Assembly: GCA_002427815.1 (NCBI GenBank)
Contig: DIZF01000035.1
Span: forward strand, 1-22,619
Direction of reading: 5' to 3'
Length of the DNA: 22,619 nt
Source: Ramlibacter tataouinensis
GTDB taxonomy: Bacteria; Pseudomonadota; Gammaproteobacteria; Burkholderiales; Burkholderiaceae_C
Below the pieces are notes generated by a model. It worked only from the letters and a program-made list of their open reading frames with translations, was not told where the DNA came from and searched no databases. Below, piece by piece: positions 15,254 through 21,650 of the stretch. Within the stretch, counting starts at the first letter, position 1, and each line of letters begins with the position of its first letter. Both the position numbers and the translations under genes were made by a program.

Positions 15254-16085
15254 ATGTGTCCCCTCTGGGTGCGTGCCGCCGTACGACCTTTGCTTACACG
15301 GATGCTAAACCTGCTGCCCAGCGTTGCCGCCAGTTCTGCTCCTGATCGCTAACGGTCCGGCGTGTTCGATCCCACAGCCATCGTTGGGCGCACCCGCCAT
15401 CCTAAGAACAGCGAGTTCCCCAAGACAAATCATCATGGACAACTGCGACTGTGCTGTCAGCAATAACCTCCGACGGAGACGTCGACATGGGTCGGAAGCT
15501 CTGTCCGACGCACCCAAATTCCGAGGCAGCCTTCGCCGAATTCTCTTTGGTGGATCCACTTCGCCCGCGGATACCCAGGAATCACGGGCACAGAAGCATG
15601 TTGCGCATGGTCGTGAACTGCGGAAACGTGGACTCCTAGGAAATGCCGAGGTGGGCGATGGGGGTCTGTTCATCAACTTTGGGATTCCTGGGCGCCAATC
15701 CTTATGGTTTGCCGCCTCGCCCTGGAAGACGAGGTCGGCACCCAGCGCCCCTTAGCCAGAACCGTCCGCCGGGATCAACGGCACTGTCGTGTGGAAGTCC
15801 AAGCGCCAGGCTCACGTGAAGCGACCTGTCGACTCGCCAGACTGCCTTTCGATCTGCCTCAACTGGATGCCGTCCCTCGCACTGGGCGGGAGCATGTCCA
15901 CCATCGCCTCGGCCGGGATGAACGGGAACTTCCGTTCAGGACGGTCCTAATACCTTCACCTTGGAAAATCCGGGGAACCGTGGGGCGGCTGGTTCTATAT
16001 ACCGACAAGCCAGATCAGGTCGCCCACGGCCCCCAGGGCACCCCCGCGGGAAATGGCAGGCCCTGAGGGCGGCTCCTGGGACGTT
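15254..16085. other. 830-bp stretch without a supported gene
   Basis: Open frames such as 15324-15755 (+) and 15305-15676 (-) exist, but they have Arg/Ser/Pro-rich products with no recognisable pattern or ribosome binding site. The base composition is less biased than in the neighbouring genes. It is likely eroded former coding sequence or a scar of past insertions. I could not recognise an insertion sequence end. Confidence 0.45.
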
Positions 16086-16640
16086 TTACTCCGCCACCAC
16101 CACGACGTGAAGTTGCACGATGTCATGCACACCAAGCAGCCGGCTCTCCAGATCGCGCATGGCTTCAGCAGCACCTGCACCGCGCCTTACCGTCACCGTG
16201 ATCTGCGCCGACACGCCCATCGCGGCTGCGATCGAATCGTCCAGCAAGACGCCGAAGAATGTCACGGCGACCACCCTGCACAAGTTCTCCTGAGCGTTGC
16301 CCTGCCCACAAGCCACCAGAAGGCCCATGGCCGCACGCACAGCTTCGTCACGGGGGATCGGGACAGATTGTGTCGGTGAGGTCGCCAGCAGGCGCATACA
16401 CGCTTCGGTGAGTCGGTACGCGGTGGGCGGACCGATCTTCGCGGTCACGAAGCCAAGTTCAATCAGAACCTCGATCGCCTTTTTGGCCGCGGAGGTGTCC
16501 AGGCCGAGCAATGCAGTGAAGATCGAAAGCGTGAAGGGAGCTGGCGGATCTTCCAGCGTTTCCCTCAGGATCATCAATGGGATGCCCTCGGTCGGTCGCC
16601 CATGGGCGATCGGCAACACGTACAGTTCGCCGGCGCTCAT
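16086..16640 (-). CDS. Winged-helix/possible degenerate nucleotidyltransferase-like protein
   Basis: This 184-aa protein belongs to no family I can name firmly. Residues ~30-85 (FTALLGLDTSAAKKAIEVLIELGFVTAKIGPPTAYRLT) read as a winged-helix domain. Residues ~122-152 (VVAVTFFGVLLDDS, then ITVTVRR) recall the small MNT-type nucleotidyltransferase core, where FGS...D.D...V is expected. Here the serine after FG and the paired aspartates are missing, so it would be inactive if related. Its ATG overlaps the stop of the HTH gene upstream (ATGA), giving a tight two-gene operon in the style of toxin-antitoxin or regulator-partner pairs. A stand-alone transcription factor is the main alternative. Confidence 0.6.
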   Translation of the reverse strand: MSAGELYVLPIAHGRPTEGIPLMILRETLEDPPAPFTLSIFTALLGLDTSAAKKAIEVLIELGFVTAKIGPPTAYRLTEACMRLLATSPTQSVPIPRDEAVRAAMGLLVACGQGNAQENLCRVVAVTFFGVLLDDSIAAAMGVSAQITVTVRRGAGAAEAMRDLESRLLGVHDIVQLHVVVVAE

Positions 16641-17038
16641 GCAGCCACCAGCGCGATGATCGATTGGCCGTCCATTACCAGCGGGACCACGTCGCGACCC
16701 TTGGCCAGGTATCGATACGACTCGATCAGCTTCTTCTCGTTGGCGGTCATGTCGATCGGCGCCCAGATCGTCTCGATGGCGGCGAGGACGTCGGGCATGT
16801 AGTCGTGCAGGGCGACTCGCAGAACGTCGGCGGCCGGGTAGTCGATCGCCTTCGCGAGCGCTTGAACCTTGTCGATCGGGAGCTTGATGGTCCCCGCTCT
16901 GACCATCGCGAAGACGTTGGTGCGCTCGAACCCCAGCTCCTTCGACATCTGCTCGTCGGTCTTATTCAGACGCTGTTGGCCTTCTGAAATCAGGGCGGTG
17001 AGGGTGGTGCTGAGACACGGGGCGTTTTCATTTGTCAT
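16637..17038 (-). CDS. HTH (XRE-like) transcriptional regulator, paralogue of the left-arm HTH
   Basis: This 133-aa protein has a helix-turn-helix at ~27-62 (KTDEQMSKELGFERTNVFAMV and IKLPIDKVQALAKA) and a helical C-terminus with TANEKKLIESYRYL. AAGGAG lies 7 nt before the ATG at 17038. It is first in an operon with the winged-helix protein, overlapping by 4 bp. Against the protein at 4644-5045 it has the same length and shares the GF...NV..M pattern, KLP, the V.ALAKA block, the A-x-E turn after a conserved Tyr-Pro, and TANE. The two are therefore homologous. It probably represses its own operon. Confidence 0.83.
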   Translation of the reverse strand: MTNENAPCLSTTLTALISEGQQRLNKTDEQMSKELGFERTNVFAMVRAGTIKLPIDKVQALAKAIDYPAADVLRVALHDYMPDVLAAIETIWAPIDMTANEKKLIESYRYLAKGRDVVPLVMDGQSIIALVAA

Positions 17039-17456
17039 GGAAATCTCTCCTTGGTTTGAGGGCTGCTACTGCGACCCGATACCTGGTTATAGAGGTCCAC
17101 TTTGATGAAGTTGAGGCCCCGCGCAGACCACTTCCCCCAAGGTGAAGGTGGCAACAGGAGGCAGGATTTCCGGCGTCGAATGCTGCGAGGCGCGCTGCTG
17201 AGAAGGTTGCGGGTATGCCGCCGGCGCCTAATCTAGAAGGTCGACGCTAAGGAGCCCAAGTCGTTAATGCGAGACGTGATTTTGGTGTGAGGGAAGGTCC
17301 TGGCAACACCATTCGAACACCAAATTCAACCCGAAATGGCGATCCTTATAGGGGCATCTAGCCCGAGACGCCAGCGTCAATTCGACGCCAAACATGCCCA
17401 GCGGGAGACGCGACAGGCCGGCAGCAGAGCAGTCGTGCGCCCGGAAGATCGCGTCC
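17039..17456. other. 418-bp gap; contains a TTGGTGT...ACACCAA inverted repeat
   Basis: No gene is supported. The 5' leader and promoter of the HTH operon should lie at the left side, reading leftward. A 7-bp inverted repeat, TTGGTGT (17282-17288) and ACACCAA (17317-17323), could be a protein site or chance. The rest looks like non-coding or eroded sequence. Confidence 0.4.
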
Positions 17457-17807
17457 TCACTCGACCTTGTCCTTCGCCTTGCCTACCGCCGTCGTCTGCC
17501 ACTGCATGTTCTCGGGTCGATCCGGCCCGCCACGCTTCAACGGCACAACGTGATCGACGACATAGCCGCGGCAGGCACCATGCGACTTGCCGGTTGAGGG
17601 GCAGGGGTGCGTGCGCATGAAGGCGTCTCTCTGCGCCTTCGATCTTGTTGCATGGTGACCTGAGCTGGTGTGGTGCGTCGCCGATGTGTGATGACCACTA
17701 CCGGAATGGTGGCCGCTGGACTTGGCGGCCACGCCCTGAGCGGCCAGGCAAAGCGCCGCGCACAGGACGAGCGCAGCAAGGTTGCCCATGCGGTGCCCGC
17801 CTGTCAT
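17457..17807 (-). CDS. Exported HNH endonuclease
   Basis: This 116-aa protein has an N-terminal signal peptide (MTGGHRMGNLAALVLCAALC, probable cleavage after VAA), a His/Ser-rich linker with repeated SGHH/THH units, and a C-terminal HNH domain. That domain reads CPSTGKSHGACRGYVVDHVVPLKRGG, then DRPENMQWQT, with the metal-binding DH and the second His/Asn positions present. HNH proteins cut nucleic acids. Export would place this one in the periplasm or outside the cell. The ATG at 17807 lies 5 nt after the stop of the zinc-ribbon gene, which suggests coupling; ATG 17789, with an AGGCGGG sequence before it, is the alternative. The His-rich linker may bind metal. Confidence 0.78.
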   Translation of the reverse strand: MTGGHRMGNLAALVLCAALCLAAQGVAAKSSGHHSGSGHHTSATHHTSSGHHATRSKAQRDAFMRTHPCPSTGKSHGACRGYVVDHVVPLKRGGPDRPENMQWQTTAVGKAKDKVE

Positions 17808-17812
17808 GTCAG

Positions 17813-18061
17813 TCACGCGACGGCGCGAGTTCCTTTGCAGGTCGGGTATTTCGTGCAGCCCCAAAACTGCGATCCGGCGTTGCTGCCCTTCCTGGCCGTC
17901 CGCTTCACCATCTCCGAACCGCAGCTGGGACAGGCGGCACTCTGCATTGTCGGTGCTGCAGCGGCGCGTACCGGCTGTGGCGCAGTTGGCGGCACCGCGG
18001 CGAGCGAATCCCGGGCCTGCTTGATCAGGCCAAACAGTAGCGGGCCTGGCGACCGCTGCAC
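17813..18061 (-). CDS. Small C4 zinc-ribbon protein (topoisomerase-type zinc finger)
   Basis: This 82-aa product starts at GTG 18061, the only start in the frame after an upstream stop. The C-terminal half is a C4 zinc ribbon: CPSCG, then FWGCTKYPTCKGTRAVA, the pattern of the topoisomerase I DNA-binding zinc finger. The N-terminal ~40 residues (FGLIKQARDSLAAVP, then a Pro/Ala linker) are low complexity. Such ribbons also form the tail of longer nuclease or NERD-type proteins, so this may be a truncated relic. It is immediately upstream of the HNH nuclease gene (5 nt), so the two are probably one transcript. Confidence 0.62.
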   Translation of the reverse strand: MQRSPGPLLFGLIKQARDSLAAVPPTAPQPVRAAAAPTMQSAACPSCGSEMVKRTARKGSNAGSQFWGCTKYPTCKGTRAVA

Positions 18062-18222
18062 ACTGCCATTCGTCGATGGGCTACTTCAGTCCGTTAGACT
18101 TTGAGAAAGCTCAAGAAGCTCAGGTCGGTGTCCACGGAACCGGCAGCAGCCCAGTCTTTGCGGCGCCTCCAGTAATGGACACGTAGCTTGGAGCCGAACG
18201 TGGGGCGCTGCCCTGGAGCCTG

Positions 18223-18459
18223 CTAGAGGCTGTTGTCAAATTCGGTGTATTCCGAGTCCGGGCCATCCCGCTCGCTGGTTGCTTGGAGCGCTGCGGCCTT
18301 CGCCTGCTGAAAAGCCGCTGCAGCCGTTGGCGCCAGACCATCCGTATTTCGCCCTTGGGGGCCGTCGACCGCCCGAAAGCTCCAGTCCCACTGATTGGAA
18401 TCGGTGGGTTTCAGCTCAATTCGGACTTCCCAACCTCGAACAGCAATCCACTCGACCAT
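18223..18459 (-). CDS. Hypothetical small protein
   Basis: This 78-aa protein is not recognised. It starts MVEWIAVRGWEVRIELKP, has an aromatic NQWDWSFRAVDG segment and an Ala-rich helix (TAAAAFQQAKAAALQAT), and ends acidic. The strand-turn-strand-helix order resembles small island proteins of unknown function. GAGGTG lies 6 nt before the ATG at 18459. It overlaps in another frame with the SRAP-like fragment upstream, so only one of the two is likely translated in that overlap. Confidence 0.55.
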   Translation of the reverse strand: MVEWIAVRGWEVRIELKPTDSNQWDWSFRAVDGPQGRNTDGLAPTAAAAFQQAKAAALQATSERDGPDSEYTEFDNSL

Positions 18460-18658
18460 GCTGCACCTCGCGGCCGCGATTTTGCAGCAAATGGCTCAGG
18501 CCGTGGCGGGAAATTGGGCAAGGAAGCAACTTTCTGCCGGCCGGCCGCGGTCTACCTTTGCGTTCGCAAACTCTGGCAACGCGGTCGCGGGCGATGCGGG
18601 ACTTGAAGAACTGCTTCAGCCGGGCAGCGTCCAGCACGAAGTGGTAGCGGGCGCACAT
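18416..18658 (-). pseudogene. Possible N-terminal fragment of an SOS-associated peptidase (SRAP) gene
   Basis: The frame begins MCARYHFVLDAARLKQFF. SRAP/YedK (HMCES) proteins begin MCGRY, where Cys2 crosslinks to abasic sites after the initiator Met is removed. Only about 20 residues look SRAP-like. The rest is Arg-rich and does not continue the family, and the frame stops at 80 residues against a normal ~220. A relic truncated by frameshift is the best reading; a chance match is possible because the similarity is short. Confidence 0.3.
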
Positions 18659-18700
18659 CGCCGCGATTGTGCAGGGAGAGCGCGCCGACCGAGCAGCCGA

Positions 18701-18970
18701 TCACGCAGATGGAACCTCCGCATCCGGGCGATCGGACGGCGTGACTCCGGCCTGCTGATCCAGTTCGGCGCGGATCTTGGACACCAGCGCAGGAGACGCC
18801 CTTCGCGGTATGCGTACCGCATTCCGCGCGATGGCCCACTTCTGCTCGTAGCTGAGGGTCGGCCACACGGCACGCAATTCGGGTGAGATGTACTGTGCCT
18901 CCAGTCCGTGACATCACGGCGCCGTTGGGTGTATCCACGTACACCAGCCAGTCGATCGTCGTCGTCCATC
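18701..18970 (-). pseudogene. Frameshifted hypothetical gene remnant
   Basis: Three frames each carry part of a plausible protein. An ATGATG start near 18972 opens with MMDDDD. A second frame continues DWLVYVDTPNGAVM (about 18955-18912). A third, open from 18913 to the TGA at 18701-18703, reads LEAQYISPELRAVWPTLSYE, then QKWAIARNAVRIPRR, with SKIRAELDQQAG after it. Good protein-like text that jumps frame twice indicates a gene broken by at least two indels. The product is not recognised. Confidence 0.4.
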
Positions 18971-19039
18971 ATCTCGCCTCAGGTCACACTCGGCCGCTTA
19001 GCGCTTAGTACCGTCATCGTTTTTGTCTCCGGGCGTGGA

Positions 19040-19324
19040 TCAGAGCCGGTTTCGGGCACGAGCAATCAGGCGGGACCAGATCCCTTTATTTTGTGGAGTC
19101 TGAACTTCGGACGCCCACCTTAATGCCAGTTCATGAACGGCGCGAAGGGCCGCTTCTTCCTCAGCGTAGCTGCTTCTGGCTGTGACCTTTAGCGTCGCTA
19201 CGGCCGTCCACACGTCTTCTGGGCATACCGTGAAAAGCTTGGCGTACCCATAGAACCTTCCGTCCAGTTCTGCTGTGTAGGCCATGATGTATACGCCTTC
19301 CCAGGGACCTGAAATTTTCTCCAT
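19040..19324 (-). CDS. Hypothetical small protein
   Basis: This 94-aa protein is not recognised. It opens MEKISGPWEGVYIMAYTAELDGRFYGYAKLF and continues CPEDVWTAV, then an acidic/Ala-rich helix (AEEEAALRAVHELALRWA) and a basic tail. The alternating strands followed by a helix suggest a small alpha/beta fold. The ATG at 19324 is preferred over a TTG 18 bp upstream; neither has a strong ribosome binding site. It is divergent from the gene at 19569, and the 244-bp space between them is AT-rich with TTACAG repeats near 19345-19365. Confidence 0.55.
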   Translation of the reverse strand: MEKISGPWEGVYIMAYTAELDGRFYGYAKLFTVCPEDVWTAVATLKVTARSSYAEEEAALRAVHELALRWASEVQTPQNKGIWSRLIARARNRL

Positions 19325-19525
19325 GCCCGAGGCACTGTACAACTAGTTACAGATGTTAGATTACAGTTACTTTCCCTGGACTCGTGATTTCGTGACTTTT
19401 GGCCGATTCGCGGCTTTGGCTGCGGCTTGCGCAGAGAGGCAACCGACTGCACACAGTTCCGCCCATCGAAGGAGCGTTTTGCGACTCGTGGCGTGAGTTG
19501 GTTGCTGAAGCTTGCCCTATGCGCA

Positions 19526-19550
19526 AATACATGTATATTTGTCCAGTATT
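19526..19550 (+). promoter_or_regulatory. Imperfect LexA-like (SOS) box
   Basis: The 25 bp have symmetric flanks AATAC...GTATT around ATG-N10-CAG (TGTATATTTGTCCAG). The consensus for LexA in gamma- and betaproteobacteria is CTG-N10-CAG with an AT-rich centre, so one half-site base is off. The box lies 19 bp before the ATG at 19569, in promoter position. A palindrome ATACATGTAT (19527-19536) overlaps it and could be an alternative operator. Confidence 0.4.
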
Positions 19551-19568
19551 CTCTCCATTTATTTGCCC

Positions 19569-19877
19569 ATGACCAAGCCCTACACAGTGGCCCTACAAGA
19601 GGCCCGCGACCTGCCGACACGCGAGCGGATCGACGCCGAGGTTCGATTCGCCCGAGAACTGGAACGTGTCCTGGGCGGCGAGGACGCCGTGGCCGAGGTC
19701 TACAGGGCCTGGGTGGACGCGAGCGAGTCCGAGGCCAACCAGATTGACAGCAGCACGGCGACGAAGGCCGTGCGATGGCCCAGAGCGTTCGATGCCGCCA
19801 GGCAGGCTGGCCTCAGCAAGCTGGGCGACATCGGCGAAGCGCACTTCGAGGTCAGGGTTGAACGACACACGGCTTGA
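19569..19877 (+). CDS. Hypothetical protein, possible SOS-controlled
   Basis: This 102-aa protein starts MTKPYTVALQEARDLPTRER and is mostly helical and acidic (ARELERVLGGEDAVAEVYRAW), with WPRAFDAARQAGL later. No family is recognised. The ATG at 19569 is chosen because the LexA-like box at 19526-19550 sits just upstream; an open start at 19512 would place that box inside the gene. There is no clear Shine-Dalgarno sequence. The stop overlaps the next frame as TTGA, which suggests a two-gene operon. Confidence 0.62.
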   Translation: MTKPYTVALQEARDLPTRERIDAEVRFARELERVLGGEDAVAEVYRAWVDASESEANQIDSSTATKAVRWPRAFDAARQAGLSKLGDIGEAHFEVRVERHTA

Positions 19878-20257
19878 CGGGCGTGGCGAGCGTGGAGCCG
19901 GTCCTGCGCTGGGACATGATGAGGGCGCGGCACAACGGCAGGATCGTCTACAGGCATATGCCGGGGCTGCTTCGCATCGTGCGGGGCAGACTGCTGCTCA
20001 AGGCGGTGCCCGTGGCCGCGCTGGGGCGTTCCAGCTTCACGGCGACGTTCATCTGCGACTGCAACGGCACCGATGACCCGCCGCCGCTGCACGACGCGCA
20101 TCTGGTTCACGCGGATGGCACCCGGCTGGTGCTGAGCGGCTACGAGTGCATCACCGATGTTGATCGCGAGACGCGCTACGGCCAGACGTGGGTGCTGATG
20201 CCATGCGAGGGCGTGATGCCGGAGGCATCGCGGGGGCCGCCCTTTCCACCAGGTTAA
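19874..20257 (+). CDS. Hypothetical protein, second gene of the pair
   Basis: This 127-aa protein is not recognised. It reads RWDMMRARHNGRIVYRHMPGLLRIVRGRLLLKAVPVAALG, then FTATFICDCNG and LVLSGYECITDVDRETRYGQTWVLMPC, suggesting a compact mostly beta protein. The start is TTG at 19874, overlapping the upstream stop (TTGA); GTG at 19883 is an alternative. It ends 4 bp from the convergent small gene at 20262. Its tight overlap with the upstream gene indicates a shared transcript and perhaps a shared function. Confidence 0.58.
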   Translation: MTGVASVEPVLRWDMMRARHNGRIVYRHMPGLLRIVRGRLLLKAVPVAALGRSSFTATFICDCNGTDDPPPLHDAHLVHADGTRLVLSGYECITDVDRETRYGQTWVLMPCEGVMPEASRGPPFPPG

Positions 20258-20261
20258 CGAG

Positions 20262-20465
20262 TCAGCGCTTGGGGTGATGCTTCAACAGCTTTTCCGACTC
20301 TACGCCAATGCGGTCTGTAGCAGCTTGCCAGTCGGAAAGGGCCTGCGCATATCGCGGATCGGAGCGCGGCATCCCATGAAGGACATGCCAAGCTTTGCGC
20401 TCCTGTTCTAGGGCGAGTGCATACGCATCTGGTGTGGGGCCTGTCTGAGAAATTTCCTTCTTCAT
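20262..20465 (-). CDS. Hypothetical small helical protein
   Basis: This 67-aa protein begins MKKEISQTGPTPDAYALALE and continues as charged helix (QERKAWHVLHGM, YAQALSDWQAATDRIG). No family is recognised. The ATG at 20465 is preceded by AAGGCG at 6 nt; an in-frame start 27 bp upstream has no advantage. A palindromic TGTCAC/GTGACA site lies 38 bp upstream in promoter position, so the gene is probably under a repressor. Confidence 0.55.
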   Translation of the reverse strand: MKKEISQTGPTPDAYALALEQERKAWHVLHGMPRSDPRYAQALSDWQAATDRIGVESEKLLKHHPKR

Positions 20466-20502
20466 GGTTTCGCCTTGGAGGTACGTTACCATTTGATACT
20501 AT

Positions 20503-20519
20503 TGTCACTAAACGTGACA
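20503..20519. promoter_or_regulatory. Palindromic operator TGTCAC-N5-GTGACA
   Basis: TGTCACTAAACGTGACA is a perfect 6-bp inverted repeat with a 5-bp spacer, within AT-rich DNA upstream of the leftward gene at 20465. A third TGTCAC half-site lies at 20556-20561. The size and symmetry fit phage-type repressor operators. Neither HTH protein of this element can be assigned to it from sequence alone. Confidence 0.5.
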
Positions 20520-20804
20520 GACCTAAACCGTTAGAAGGATCGCGAATCGGGAATCTGTCACGCTCGTACGCCTTGTAAGTGCCACGCGCAGGCCCCTGCG
20601 CACCTGTTCCAGGCTCCAGTCCTGACAGAAGGAGGGACCGAGGGTCACGCCCCGGCTGCTATCTCGCCAACAGTGCCGGTGGCGCACACCTATCAGGGCG
20701 CGACGAGTCTTTGCGCCGGTTCATTGCACTTTTCTCGCGATCGCGTCTTGCAGAGCGGCGAGTCCACGTTCCGGTCGTGTCTCAGTTTGAGGTGTAACGC
20801 CCTT
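20520..20804. other. 285-bp gap between divergent genes
   Basis: No gene is supported here. The AT-rich left end holds the extra TGTCAC half-site. The remainder is GC-rich and should contain the leader of the gene at 20805, but no clear promoter hexamers were seen. Confidence 0.4.
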
Positions 20805-21137
20805 ATGCCCGCGAAAAAACCAACAATCGGGGATGTGGTGCTTGGGCGCTGGGTAGATTCTTCAAGCCGGATTACCGAGTGGACCTACCAAGAGGCGACA
20901 TTGCAGCAGCTGCCGCATGAGTCGGTCGGTTTTCTATCTCACAGGGACGACCAAGCCATAAACGTCTGTCCGCACCGCTTAGTAGGTGCTGACGGCGACG
21001 AGCAGCACGTAGGGGATCTGATCATCCCCCGCGTGCGGTGCTGTCGATTAAGACGCTGCGTTAGCGTGGTTTCTTGGCCTTTTGCGGCGGCGCATGAAGC
21101 CTGGCCTGCCCCAGGTCAGAAGCTGCAACGCTCTTGA
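20805..21137 (+). CDS. Hypothetical protein with a probable C-terminal frameshift
   Basis: The product opens MPAKKPTIGDVVLGRWVDSS, then ITEWTYQEATLQQLPHESVGFLSHRDDQ. It is not recognised. GAGGT lies 11 nt before the ATG. Past the run of five C at 21026-21030 the frame turns into Arg/Cys/Trp-rich text that runs antisense into the gene at 21061-21231. With four C the frame would read LIIPACGAVD and stop at 21051, leaving a tidy 10-bp gap to that gene. A real indel or a sequencing error in the C run is likely, so the natural protein is probably about 81 residues. Confidence 0.55.
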   Translation: MPAKKPTIGDVVLGRWVDSSSRITEWTYQEATLQQLPHESVGFLSHRDDQAINVCPHRLVGADGDEQHVGDLIIPRVRCCRLRRCVSVVSWPFAAAHEAWPAPGQKLQRS

Positions 21138-21231
21138 CGGCTGGCGGCGTCTTTGGATTGCTCAGCAGCTTCCCGGCCTTGGATGCCAGGCTCGGGGACG
21201 TTTGTTTTGGGTTCGTCTTTGGTGTTGCCAT
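21061..21231 (-). CDS. Small basic conserved hypothetical protein
   Basis: This 56-aa product begins MATPKTNPKQTSPSLASKAG, is rich in Lys, Ser, Ala and Pro, and ends KAKKPR. The pattern of TNPKQTS, then SLASKAGKLLSNPKT and VAAS resembles a small Lys/Ser protein seen repeatedly in proteobacterial islands; its function is unknown. The ATG at 21231 has a textbook AAGGAGG 4 nt upstream, the strongest start signal in this arm, so translation is likely. It is probably largely disordered and could bind nucleic acid; that is inference from charge. Confidence 0.72.
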   Translation of the reverse strand: MATPKTNPKQTSPSLASKAGKLLSNPKTPPAVKSVAASDLGQARLHAPPQKAKKPR

Positions 21232-21336
21232 TATTCCTCCTTGGACTGCGCGCCTGGCTCTGGCGCTCAAGGATGCTACTGCGTTTGCGTACAGTAATCT
21301 AGCCCGATGTTACAGACCGGCTGGCAAGGTGAACCG

Positions 21337-21480
21337 CTACCCGAGTTCCACATCGAAGGGTGCGATGGTCGGGATGTTGAACTTCAGCCGCTCAACGATT
21401 TTGACAAGCTCGTCGGGGATCGCGTCCTTTCGGTACGTCGTGCCCAGCAGCGGTGCGGCGATTGAACATAGAATCGTCAA
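21337..21480 (-). CDS. Short hypothetical protein or gene fragment near attR
   Basis: The frame reads LTILCSIAAPLLGTTYRKDA, then IPDELVKIVERLKFNIPTIA, and ends PFDVELG. Codon use is strongly coding-like. A TTG at 21480 is the start used here. The same frame stays open to about 21573 without an ATG, and its upstream part covers the CTGTCCAA repeats. No ribosome binding site is convincing. It may be the 3' remnant of a larger gene or a small gene with an unusual start. Confidence 0.35.
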   Translation of the reverse strand: MTILCSIAAPLLGTTYRKDAIPDELVKIVERLKFNIPTIAPFDVELG

Positions 21481-21490
21481 CAGGGGTCGG

Positions 21491-21535
21491 CTTGTCCGAT
21501 TCTTGTCCAAGTTCTGTCCAACTGCGTTGGACAGG
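21491..21535. promoter_or_regulatory. Candidate integrase arm-type sites, right end
   Basis: TTGTCCGA, TTGTCCAA and CTGTCCAA have their TGTCC cores at 21493, 21504 and 21515, exactly 11 bp apart. TTGGACAGG (21527-21535) is the full inverted copy of the left-end CCTGTCCAA. The match in sequence and phase to the pair at 214-233 supports a common DNA-binding protein, most simply the integrase. Confidence 0.6.
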
Positions 21536-21650
21536 ATGCGGTTTTTGCTGAGATTCAGATTGACGAGTGTTAGCGATTACTCACGGAACAGCGCCCATGA
21601 TGTAACGGTTTTGACGGAGGCCGTCGCCACCGTTCAGATCGCGTTTCGAT

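Larger units (their letters stand above)
105..21650. mobile_element. Integrative element inserted in the 3' end of moaC, carrying a type I RM/defence cassette
   Basis: The element is bounded by the 95-bp direct repeats of the moaC end, with an intact tyrosine recombinase next to the left repeat and matching short arm-like repeats near both ends. Between the repeats lie typical accessory genes: restriction-modification, Fic, HEPN, HTH regulators, decayed resolvase and small unknown proteins. No relaxase, type IV secretion, capsid or terminase genes were recognised, so it looks like a genomic island or integrative mobilizable element that may need help for transfer. Bounds are given between the repeats; the true ends lie at the crossover within them. 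Confidence 0.82.
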
